DNA from: Candidatus Aenigmatarchaeota archaeon
Lineage (GTDB): Archaea > Aenigmatarchaeota > Aenigmatarchaeia > CG10238-14 > SpSt-28
Direction: 5' to 3'
Assembly: GCA_021161995.1 (NCBI GenBank)
Contig: JAGGZO010000044.1
Location: 1 to 11,857, forward strand
DNA length: 11,857 nucleotides
In this document: positions 5,733-11,128 of the stretch, in pieces
Layout: each line of letters begins with the position of its first letter
Position numbering within the stretch: the first letter of the stretch is position 1
Program-made: the position numbers and the translations under genes
The notes under the pieces: generated by a model
Told to the model about the DNA's origin: nothing
Seen by the model: the letters and a program-made list of their open reading frames with translations, nothing else
The model's database searches: none

Positions 5733-6660
5733 CCAAATCCTCTATTAATGCTTTGGCAATTATGGGCAAAATTATCGTAGCGTCTCCAAATATGGTTATG
5801 TGCCTACCCCTCTCACTTATCTTATTCCAGCTTATTGCCTCTCTCGTTTTAGCACCGCTCAAGCTACCGTCTTCTTCTATTGCTGTAGTTATGTAAACAG
5901 CATAATCTAAACCGTTTTTGAACTGATTCCACCATATTGTGTGATGCTTAGAAACACCACCGCCAATTATAAGCGCACCTGTTCTCTTTGTATTCCATAC
6001 CGTATCGCTAAGCAACTGTTCATCTAGCAACAAGTTAACTTTGAAATCTTTATGACCATCTTGCCAAAACTGCCAGATCTGGTATCCAACAGCACCATCA
6101 AAAAAACCAGGAACTATTATTGGTATTTTGTTCTTCCAGGCCCAGTATAATATAGAGTTTTCATCATTGATAAATTCTCCAAACTTCCATATTAGCTCGT
6201 GTCCAGAAATCTCTCTTATACCAGCATCGTAAATCTTTTTCAACCACTCTTGAACCTTTTCTTCTATTATCACACCATAGGAATCCTCTGGTACTAGCAC
6301 ATTACCCAATCTATGAATTCCTTCATGTTTTAGCTCTTTATCATCTAGTTCAAAAAATCCATGATAATAGTCTTTGTACGTCCTTGCTATATCATGATCT
6401 AGAGTACCGTTTGTTGTTATTATTATATCAACCAGCTTTCTTTTCACAAGTTCTCTAACCACACCCCTAAAACCGGTTGAAATCAAGTTTGCTGTAAAAG
6501 ACATGAATTTAACACATTCCTTATCGTGAATCATCTCTTTTAGTATCTCATAACCAATAGCAACATGCTTTGCTTGAAAACCACCACTTTCATCAAAAGC
6601 TTTTATCAAATCTCTTGCGTTTTTTATTCTGTTTAGATCAATATCTTTTACCGCTTTCAT
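5722..6660 (-). CDS. dys: Deoxyhypusine synthase
   Basis: A 312-residue NAD-dependent enzyme that transfers the aminobutyl group of spermidine to one lysine of archaeal IF5A, the first step of hypusine formation. Visible signatures are the N-terminal STGFRGVVRELVKRKLVDII with TTNGTLDHDIART (61-94), VPGFFDGAVGYQIW (183-196), the active-site segment GGGVSKHH with the catalytic lysine at 238, and DYAVYITTAIEEDGSLSGAKTREAISWNK (252-280). Length and all key blocks are complete, so it should be active. The target IF5A gene is not in this window. It lies 24 bp after the glycosyltransferase and overlaps the glycosylase gene by 11 bp. A TTTAAAA box 26 bp before the ATG suggests its own leaderless promoter. 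Confidence 0.96.
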   Translation of the reverse strand: MKAVKDIDLNRIKNARDLIKAFDESGGFQAKHVAIGYEILKEMIHDKECVKFMSFTANLISTGFRGVVRELVKRKLVDIIITTNGTLDHDIARTYKDYYHGFFELDDKELKHEGIHRLGNVLVPEDSYGVIIEEKVQEWLKKIYDAGIREISGHELIWKFGEFINDENSILYWAWKNKIPIIVPGFFDGAVGYQIWQFWQDGHKDFKVNLLLDEQLLSDTVWNTKRTGALIIGGGVSKHHTIWWNQFKNGLDYAVYITTAIEEDGSLSGAKTREAISWNKISERGRHITIFGDATIILPIIAKALIEDLDEG

Positions 6661-6682
6661 GAATTATTCTATCCAAAAACTC

Positions 6683-6689
6683 TTTTAAA
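6683..6689 (-). promoter_or_regulatory. Putative TATA box for deoxyhypusine synthase
   Basis: The minus strand reads TTTAAAA, centred 26 bp before the ATG at 6660. It overlaps the stop codon of the glycosyltransferase gene, so promoter and upstream coding end share bases. Confidence 0.45.
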
Positions 6690-7824
6690 CTATTTCAACA
6701 ATATTCTGAAAATATTTTTCTTTACGTTTTTTGATGAAAAGCTTCAAAGCTCTTTTCTTTGCATTTCTCCCAAGCTTATTCCTTTGCTTTCCATTCGATA
6801 ATAGTTTTATTATCGCTTTACTCAATTGTTCAGCATTCATCGGTTCCACTACAATCCCAGTAACACCATCTTTGTTGACAAAAGTAACACCACTGCCTTT
6901 TATTCTAGTTGAAATTACTGGTCTGCTAAAATACATAGCCTCGATCATAGCTATACCAAAAGCTTCTCCTCTGTTTATGCTTGGTAAAACAAACAAATCT
7001 GAATTCTTCAATAACCAAACTTTTTCAGCATTACTCACTCTACCAAGAAAGTAAACATTGCTATCTATACTCAAATTCCTTGAAAGATTAATCAATCTGT
7101 TTTTTAATGGGCCATCGCCAGCTATAACAAGCTTTGCATTATTGACTTTTTTCAACACATTTGCAAAAGCTTCGATTAAATATTCTACACCCTTATAACC
7201 ATGCAATCTACCAATAAACAAAACTATTCTGTCATTTTTACCTAGTTTGATTTTTGGTCTTCTGGGTCTTATCTTCAATTCATCCTCGCGTATTTTTATT
7301 GGAAGTATTACCGTCTTATCTAAGAAATATCTTAAAACAAAAGAGTGGTGTGCATATTCTTTACTAGTTGAAATCATCATATCATGTTTTTTCAACAATG
7401 GGAACAACCAGAACATTCTGAGAAAATCGGCAATCTTACTTACAATAGTATAATGCGGTGCATCGGCATGATAAGTAGAAACCAGTTTAAAATGTTTTCC
7501 TTTTATTAGCAAGTAAAAAAGCATGTATAATTCCCAGAATGGGTTTGGTAAATGCATCCAAACCAGTTCTGGTCTTCCTTTCATCAAAAATCTATAGAAT
7601 GGTTTCGTGAAAGGACTTTCAAGCAATTCAAACAATTTTGGCAAAACGATTATCCTAATGTTTTTTGAAATTCTTTTTTCATAACCTTTTGCTGATTTTG
7701 ATGAAAAGACTGCGATTATTTCATTGTCAAAAGAACTCAACTCATCTAGCTGATCTTTTGCGTATTTTTCGGCACCGCCCACAGAAACATAAGGGTCGTA
7801 CTTACCAAGCACAAGAATTTTCAT
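6685..7824 (-). CDS. Glycosyltransferase, GT4 family (GT-B fold)
   Basis: A 379-residue enzyme of the 'glycosyl transferase group 1' type. The N-terminal Rossmann domain starts MKILVLGKYDPYVSVGGAEKY, whose GGAE loop is the acceptor/phosphate loop of GT4 proteins. The C-terminal domain begins near 199 with IVLFIGRLHGYKGVEYLIEAF and contains LVIAGDGPL (232-240) and the EX7E motif E287-E295 (GEAFGIAMIEAM), which binds the sugar nucleotide. It is predicted soluble or peripheral at the membrane, adding sugars to a lipid, exopolysaccharide or protein N-glycan; the acceptor cannot be told. It heads the nine-gene minus-strand run and is divergent from a small unknown protein across 54 bp. TTTAAA 26 bp before its ATG implies a leaderless transcript. 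Confidence 0.9.
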   Translation of the reverse strand: MKILVLGKYDPYVSVGGAEKYAKDQLDELSSFDNEIIAVFSSKSAKGYEKRISKNIRIIVLPKLFELLESPFTKPFYRFLMKGRPELVWMHLPNPFWELYMLFYLLIKGKHFKLVSTYHADAPHYTIVSKIADFLRMFWLFPLLKKHDMMISTSKEYAHHSFVLRYFLDKTVILPIKIREDELKIRPRRPKIKLGKNDRIVLFIGRLHGYKGVEYLIEAFANVLKKVNNAKLVIAGDGPLKNRLINLSRNLSIDSNVYFLGRVSNAEKVWLLKNSDLFVLPSINRGEAFGIAMIEAMYFSRPVISTRIKGSGVTFVNKDGVTGIVVEPMNAEQLSKAIIKLLSNGKQRNKLGRNAKKRALKLFIKKRKEKYFQNIVEIV

Positions 7825-7838
7825 AATTTAGTTGAATC

Positions 7839-7863
7839 TATATTGTATTTAAAGCACAATATA
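7839..7863. promoter_or_regulatory. Operator-like dyad around a divergent TATA box
   Basis: TATATTGT (7839-7846) and ACAATATA (7856-7863) are perfect 8-bp inverted copies. The 9-bp spacer holds TTTAAA (7848-7853), a symmetrical TATA-like box placed 26 bp before the glycosyltransferase ATG (minus) and about 28 bp before the small-protein ATG (plus). A dimeric regulator bound here would cover the box and could silence both genes. The alternative is chance symmetry in AT-rich DNA. Confidence 0.5.
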
Positions 7864-7878
7864 TTATTAGGTGAGAAC

Positions 7879-8190
7879 ATGCCATGGTGGGGATGGAGAA
7901 GAAGAGGTTGGAAATGGGGTTTCGGCAGAGGATATGGATGGAGAAGGTGGCAAGTAGCAATGCTATATGGTGATCCAGATAGGGCGATGTTCGGCTTAGG
8001 ACCATGCGGAGAAATGGCATACCAAGAATACAAAAAGGGCAATATACCAAGCACATACCGACCGGTACAAACAGAAACACAACAAAATACCATAGATGAA
8101 AAAACTCAACTAGAAAACGAGATAAAATACTTAGAACAAAGACTCGAAGAGCTTAAGAAGTTGTATCAGGAGAAATACGGTAAACAATAA
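7879..8190 (+). CDS. Small Trp/Arg/Gly-rich protein with C-terminal coiled coil, function unknown
   Basis: A 103-residue protein I cannot name securely. The start is set by GGTGAG (7870-7875), a good archaeal SD three bases before ATG; a longer in-frame TTG start at 7843 lacks one. Residues 1-25 (MPWWGWRRRGWKWGFGRGYG, then WRRWQ) hold seven Trp, six Arg and six Gly. Residues 26-57 are mixed, with one Cys in GPCGEMAYQEYKKG. Residues 58-73 look like a linker, and 75-97 (EKTQLENEIKYLEQRLEELK) is a heptad coiled coil, probably dimerising. The layout resembles DUF5320-type small archaeal proteins (Gly-rich head, coiled-coil tail), but the usual N-terminal motif of that family is not evident. The head could bind nucleic acid or membrane lipid. 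It is monocistronic, followed by 366 bp without an intact gene. Confidence 0.8.
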   Translation: MPWWGWRRRGWKWGFGRGYGWRRWQVAMLYGDPDRAMFGLGPCGEMAYQEYKKGNIPSTYRPVQTETQQNTIDEKTQLENEIKYLEQRLEELKKLYQEKYGKQ

Positions 8191-8481
8191 ATTCCTCATA
8201 CCAGAAGCACACAACCTGTATGATAACTAATTAAGAAAAGTATTGCCCCCATAGTATCAAAAAACCTTGTACGAACACTCAAACTCCCATAAGAATCCGA
8301 AAAAGATTTAGAAAATACATAAAAGATGAAGAAGAGCTTACTGATAAAATTAATGTAATAAAAATCAAGTCTGCAGAAACCCTAAATGAATCGGTTGTAT
8401 ATCTCGATATTCAAACAGCAGATAGATTCATAAGATAGAAACATCATTACTAAGTTACTTCTTAAAAATATGGTAAAGAAA
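8191..8481. other. Non-coding gap before TFB, apart from a gene remnant
   Basis: This is the only gap over 300 bp (8191-8556, of which the last 75 bp hold the TFB promoter and leader). I found no intact gene, tRNA or clear structured RNA here. A stretch at 8235-8438 is open on the plus strand but lacks a start codon and is listed as a possible remnant. The first 45 bp after the small protein carry several stop codons in all frames and no obvious U-tract terminator. Confidence 0.6.
8235..8438 (+). pseudogene. Possible decayed gene fragment without a start codon
   Basis: An open frame of 67 codons ends at TAG (8436-8438) and contains no ATG, GTG or TTG. From about 8292 its translation looks protein-like: RFRKYIKDEEELTDKINVIK, then IKSAETLNESVVYLDIQTAD and RFIR. 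Charged and hydrophobic residues alternate, and codon use (AGA, ATA, AAA) resembles the neighbours. The upstream part (KYCPHSIKKPCTNTQ) looks less like a real protein. It may be the 3' end of a gene whose front was lost or frameshifted. I do not recognise the family, and a chance open frame is possible. Confidence 0.3.
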
Positions 8482-8497
8482 CGAAAAGTATTTAAAT
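8482..8497 (+). promoter_or_regulatory. BRE and TATA box of TFB
   Basis: CGAAAA (8482-8487), a purine-rich TFB recognition element, directly precedes GTATTTAAAT (8488-8497). This is the best BRE/TATA pair in the window. The box centre at about 8493 predicts initiation near 8520 and a leader of about 37 nt. A second TATA-like ATTTATAA at 8511-8518 could start a shorter transcript. Because TFB itself binds BRE, the gene may respond to its own product. Confidence 0.65.
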
Positions 8498-8525
8498 GTT
8501 TTGTTGCAATATTTATAAAGTTTAT

Positions 8526-8553
8526 GTGATTGTGAAAATCACTTGAGAGTGAT
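8526..8553 (+). promoter_or_regulatory. TFB leader with two mutually exclusive hairpins over the SD
   Basis: GTGATT (8526-8531) can pair with AATCAC (8537-8542) across a 5-base loop. ATCACT (8538-8543) can instead pair with AGTGAT (8548-8553) across the loop TGAG. The second stem buries AGTGAT, the SD three bases before the TFB ATG. The central ATCAC is shared, so only one stem can form at a time. It also resembles the 16S rRNA anti-SD itself. Both stems are perfect but only 6 bp. Confidence 0.5.
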
Positions 8554-8556
8554 AAA

Positions 8557-9669
8557 ATGGTCGTAACAAAACACCATGGTAAGATGAAATGCCCAGTATG
8601 TGGTAGTGAAAACATAGTAGAAGACCCTGTCAGAGGAGAGTTATACTGTGCTGACTGCGGTGCAATAATAGAAGAAAATGTCGTAGATATGAGTCAAGAT
8701 TGGAGGGCCTTTGACCATGAACAAATGGAAAGAAGGGCAAGAGCCGGTGCACCTTTAACACACACAAAACACGACAAAGGTCTATCTACACAAATAGGTA
8801 AGGGTTTAACAGAGCTCTACAAAGTTTCTCCCGAAAAAAGAATTCAATATTACAGGCTAACAAAATGGAATAAGAGACTGATGAGATCTAAAGATAGAAA
8901 CTTAACTTTCGCTTTATCAGAGCTTCAAAGAGTTATATCCTTCTTGAATTTACCAAAAACTGTTCATGAAAAAGTTGCAAAGTTATACGAAGAGGTTGTA
9001 GATAAAGGATTGGTGAGAGGAAGGAGTATAGAATCGATCATAGCTGCTTTGGTTTACTATGTAGCAAGAGAGGCTAGTACACCAAGAACGTTAGATGAAA
9101 TCGCAGAAGCTAGCGGTATAGATAAGAGAGAGATCGGTAGAACATACAGATACATAGCAAGAGGTTTGAAACTAAGAATATTACCAGCTAGACCAGAAGA
9201 TTTTGTGCCAAGATTCTGTACCATATTGGGATTAAGCGAAAGAGTACAGATGAAAGCAATCAACTTACTCAAAAAAGCTGAAAAGGTTGGTGCAACAAGC
9301 GGTAAAGGTCCTACTGGTGTGGCGGCAGCAGCAATATACATTGCTAGCGTTCTAGAGGGAGAGAGGAGAACACAGAGAGAAATAGCAGACATGTGTGGGA
9401 TAACTGAAGTAACAATAAGGAATAGATACAAAGAATTAGTTGAGAAGTTGGGTCTAGAAGAAATAGTCGAAAAGAAAGAAGCTGAGCTAGAAGCATTAGC
9501 TGAAATGGAATTAAGGAAACAGAAAGAAAAAGAACAAAAGAAAAAGAAAAGAGGTAGGAAGAAAAAAAGAGGTAGGAAACCAAAGAAAACAAAAAAGAAG
9601 AGAACAACCAAGAAAAGAACTTCTAAAAAGAAATCAAAGAAATCATCAAGAAAGAAAAAGAAGAAATAG
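8557..9669 (+). CDS. tfb: Transcription initiation factor B (TFB) with Lys/Arg-rich tail
   Basis: A 370-residue archaeal homologue of TFIIB, which bridges TBP-bound promoters and RNA polymerase. The zinc ribbon has C12, C15, C31 and C34. The B-reader/linker follows (DMSQDWRAFDHEQ, 44-56). The first cyclin fold is at about 110-200 and the second at about 208-298, the latter with the BRE-reading helix-turn-helix TQREIADMCGITEVTIRNRY (272-291). Typical TFBs stop near residue 300-315. This one adds an acidic/helical stretch (301-320) and then 50 residues (321-370) of which 35 are Lys or Arg, including two RGRK units (one in KRGRKPKK) like AT-hooks. The tail is encoded by near-pure purine DNA with an 18-bp in-frame repeat (gaggtaggaa at 9551 and 9569). 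It has its own promoter and leader. Confidence 0.96.
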   Translation: MVVTKHHGKMKCPVCGSENIVEDPVRGELYCADCGAIIEENVVDMSQDWRAFDHEQMERRARAGAPLTHTKHDKGLSTQIGKGLTELYKVSPEKRIQYYRLTKWNKRLMRSKDRNLTFALSELQRVISFLNLPKTVHEKVAKLYEEVVDKGLVRGRSIESIIAALVYYVAREASTPRTLDEIAEASGIDKREIGRTYRYIARGLKLRILPARPEDFVPRFCTILGLSERVQMKAINLLKKAEKVGATSGKGPTGVAAAAIYIASVLEGERRTQREIADMCGITEVTIRNRYKELVEKLGLEEIVEKKEAELEALAEMELRKQKEKEQKKKKRGRKKKRGRKPKKTKKKRTTKKRTSKKKSKKSSRKKKKK

Positions 9670-9693
9670 ACTCTGCTCAATCTTTTATTTTTT

Positions 9694-10263
9694 ATGACTA
9701 TGATGACTTGCCCTGTTTGTGGTAAAAAAACGTTAAGAACGATTTTAGAAGAGAAGGAACTACCATATTTTGGAAAATGTCTTATAGTGACTTCTATCTG
9801 CGATAATTGTGGCTATAAGTTCAATGATGTCTTTACGATAGAAGTCAAAGAACCTAAAGGTTATTGGCTAAAAGTCCAAGAGGAGGAAGATCTTTTTGCA
9901 AAAATCATAAGAGGTAGCAATGGGACTATAGAGATAAAAGAGATTGGAGTTAAGATAGAACCTGGACCAAACTCTAGATCGTTCATAAAAAATGTTGAAG
10001 GTATGCTAAATGAAATAGAAGATGTTCTAAAAGGACAATTAAAAGTTCTGAGTGGAAAAAGAAAATTAAACGTAGAAAAGCTGCTTAAAAAAATCAAGAA
10101 AATGAAAGACGCAGAAATCAAATTCACAATCTCTATAAAGGATCCGACTGGGGTATCCAAAATAATTCATGAATCAAAGCCAGAGAGAGTATTTAGTAGA
10201 AGACTAAGAAAAAATGAAATAAAGAATCTAAAGACCTCAGTATTCATTTTTGATAAAAAGTAG
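9694..10263 (+). CDS. Archaeal ZPR1-type zinc-finger protein
   Basis: A 189-residue single-module version of the ZPR1 family. The zinc finger uses C6, C9, C36 and C39 (CPVCG then CDNCG), with LPYFG and the CGYKFNDV block after it. The second half carries the family's beta-rich domain: EPGPNSRSFIKNVEGMLNEIEDVL (about 89-112) and FTISIKDPTGVSKI (about 141-154). Eukaryotic ZPR1 has two such modules and assists eEF1A folding, so a role as a chaperone for archaeal aEF1A is inference from that. It follows TFB by 24 bp, but a T-rich stretch and no SD leave open whether it is co-transcribed. ATGs at residues 3 and 4 are alternative starts. Confidence 0.9.
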   Translation: MTMMTCPVCGKKTLRTILEEKELPYFGKCLIVTSICDNCGYKFNDVFTIEVKEPKGYWLKVQEEEDLFAKIIRGSNGTIEIKEIGVKIEPGPNSRSFIKNVEGMLNEIEDVLKGQLKVLSGKRKLNVEKLLKKIKKMKDAEIKFTISIKDPTGVSKIIHESKPERVFSRRLRKNEIKNLKTSVFIFDKK

Positions 10264-10264
10264 G

Positions 10265-10273
10265 ATTAAAATA
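10265..10273 (+). promoter_or_regulatory. Putative TATA box for the tRNA-binding protein
   Basis: ATTAAAATA right after the ZPR1 stop codon is centred about 26 bp before the ATG at 10295, matching the leaderless spacing seen for several other genes here. Confidence 0.4.
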
Positions 10274-10294
10274 TCTTTGTTTTCATTTAGTTTT

Positions 10295-10624
10295 ATGGCA
10301 ATATCCTTTTCAGAGTTCAAGAAAGTACAAATGAAAGTAGGTAAAGTAATCGACGCTGAAAGAGTTGAAGGATCAGAAAAGCTAATAAAAATGATAGTTG
10401 ACTTCGGCACAGAAAAAAGACAAGCTATCGCTGGAATAGCTAAATGGTATGGACCTGGTGAGCTAATAGGTAAAAAGTTTGTTTTTGTAATAAATCTAGA
10501 GCCGAAAAAGATGATGGGTCTAGAAAGTCAAGCAATGATACTAGCAGCAATGGATGAAGAAGGTAATCTAGCTCTAGTAACACTAGACAAACCAAACATA
10601 AAAGAAGGTAGCCCGATAAGCTAG
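10295..10624 (+). CDS. Free-standing tRNA-binding domain (MetRS beta-subunit type)
   Basis: The start at 10295 (MAISFSEFKKVQMKVGKV) is preferred; an earlier in-frame ATG at 10250 lies inside ZPR1 and would add a non-conserved stretch. The 109-residue protein is a single OB-fold of the EMAP-II/Trbp111 group. Visible family features are F..V.MKVGKVIDAERVEGSEKL, IAGIAKWYGPGELIGKKFVFV (about 48-68), INLEPKKMMGLESQAMILAA (about 69-88) and a TLDKPNIKEGSPI ending. Such domains bind the outside corner of tRNA, often as dimers. In many archaea they form the separate C-terminal partner of methionyl-tRNA synthetase. The catalytic MetRS gene is not in this window, so the pairing is inference. It is co-directional with TFB and ZPR1. 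Confidence 0.9.
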   Translation: MAISFSEFKKVQMKVGKVIDAERVEGSEKLIKMIVDFGTEKRQAIAGIAKWYGPGELIGKKFVFVINLEPKKMMGLESQAMILAAMDEEGNLALVTLDKPNIKEGSPIS

Positions 10625-10642
10625 CTTTTTAGCTTTCTTTTT
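10618..10642 (+). terminator. Hairpin plus U-tract after the tRNA-binding gene
   Basis: AAGCTA (10618-10623) pairs perfectly with TAGCTT (10630-10635) around a 6-base loop and is followed by TCTTTTT. The left arm includes part of the TAG stop codon. The stem is weak, but the T-rich run fits archaeal termination. It separates this gene from the CBS gene 33 bp downstream. Confidence 0.5.
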
Positions 10643-10657
10643 GTAATATTATTTTTG

Positions 10658-11128
10658 ATGAAAGTTTCTGACATAATGACAAAGGATGTTCTGTATTTCT
10701 ATGAGGACGAATCTATATTCGATGCTATAACTCAAATGACCGAAAAAAACATATCTGGTGCACCAGTTCTTAACAGAAAGGGAGAATTGGTTGGTATAAT
10801 AAGCACTACCGATATAGTCGAGTTCCTTAACATAGAACTAGACCTAAAACCAAAGAACATGAGATCCATATGGAGCCTAATACTATATTCACTAAAAAAA
10901 CTAGCTGAGATAGAAAAGATAAAGCATGTTAAGGATTTGATGAAAATGACAAAGGTCAAAGATTTGATGTCTAAAGACGTTTACGCAATTTCACCAAACA
11001 CAACTATATTGGAAGCAGCAGAGATGATGAATGAAAAAGATGTTAGTAGATTACCCGTAATAGATAACGGAAAGCTTGTTGGAATAGTGACAAAAGGAGA
11101 TATAGTAAGATATATCCTAAAGCTTTAG
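10658..11128 (+). CDS. CBS-pair domain protein
   Basis: A 156-residue protein consisting of two CBS motifs (about 2-60 and 98-155) joined by a 38-residue linker. Each has the usual start and end: VSDIMTKDVLYFYEDESI...GAPVLNRKGELVGIISTTDIV, and VKDLMSKDVYAISPNTTI...RLPVIDNGKLVGIVTKGDIV. CBS pairs form a Bateman module that binds adenosine nucleotides (AMP, ATP or SAM) as an energy or metabolite sensor. No effector domain is fused, so its partner is unknown. The linker repeats VKDLM (91-95 and 100-104). I prefer the ATG at 10658; a TTG directly before it could add one residue. No clear SD is visible. Its last three codons and stop lie in a palindrome shared with the convergent DHH gene. Confidence 0.92.
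   Translation: MKVSDIMTKDVLYFYEDESIFDAITQMTEKNISGAPVLNRKGELVGIISTTDIVEFLNIELDLKPKNMRSIWSLILYSLKKLAEIEKIKHVKDLMKMTKVKDLMSKDVYAISPNTTILEAAEMMNEKDVSRLPVIDNGKLVGIVTKGDIVRYILKL
11117..11128. repeat. 12-bp palindrome holding both convergent stop codons
   Basis: CTAAAGCTTTAG is identical on both strands. Read on the plus strand it is the CBS gene's last codons, Leu-Lys-Leu-stop. Read on the minus strand it is the DHH gene's last codons, also Leu-Lys-Leu-stop. The genes therefore overlap by exactly this element. The symmetry does not extend outward (C at 11116, T at 11129). Confidence 0.95.

Noticed and set aside
7821..8093. Minus-strand frames antisense to the small Trp-rich protein
   Set aside because: The plus-strand frame has a proper SD and a coiled coil; the antisense frames have His/Pro-rich low-quality translations and no start signals.
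8191..8556. tRNA, CRISPR repeat or structured non-coding RNA in the long gap
   Set aside because: No T-loop-like GGTTCGAATCC pattern, no repeated spacer-like units and no long stem were seen by eye on either strand, apart from the short TFB leader hairpins.
8382..8615. Minus-strand 77-codon frame over the TFB promoter and start
   Set aside because: It crosses the TFB zinc ribbon and promoter and has no recognisable features, so it is judged a chance frame.
9057..9680. Long minus-strand open frame (207 codons, Phe-rich) antisense to TFB
   Set aside because: It is the complement of the Lys/Arg codons of TFB; its Phe/Leu/Ser-rich translation is what poly-AAA/AGA gives in antisense. No start signals or domain features.
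10250..10294. Upstream start for the tRNA-binding protein
   Set aside because: It overlaps the end of ZPR1, adds a Phe/Ser/Ile-rich stretch not found in the family and removes the TATA-to-start spacing; ATG at 10295 is preferred.
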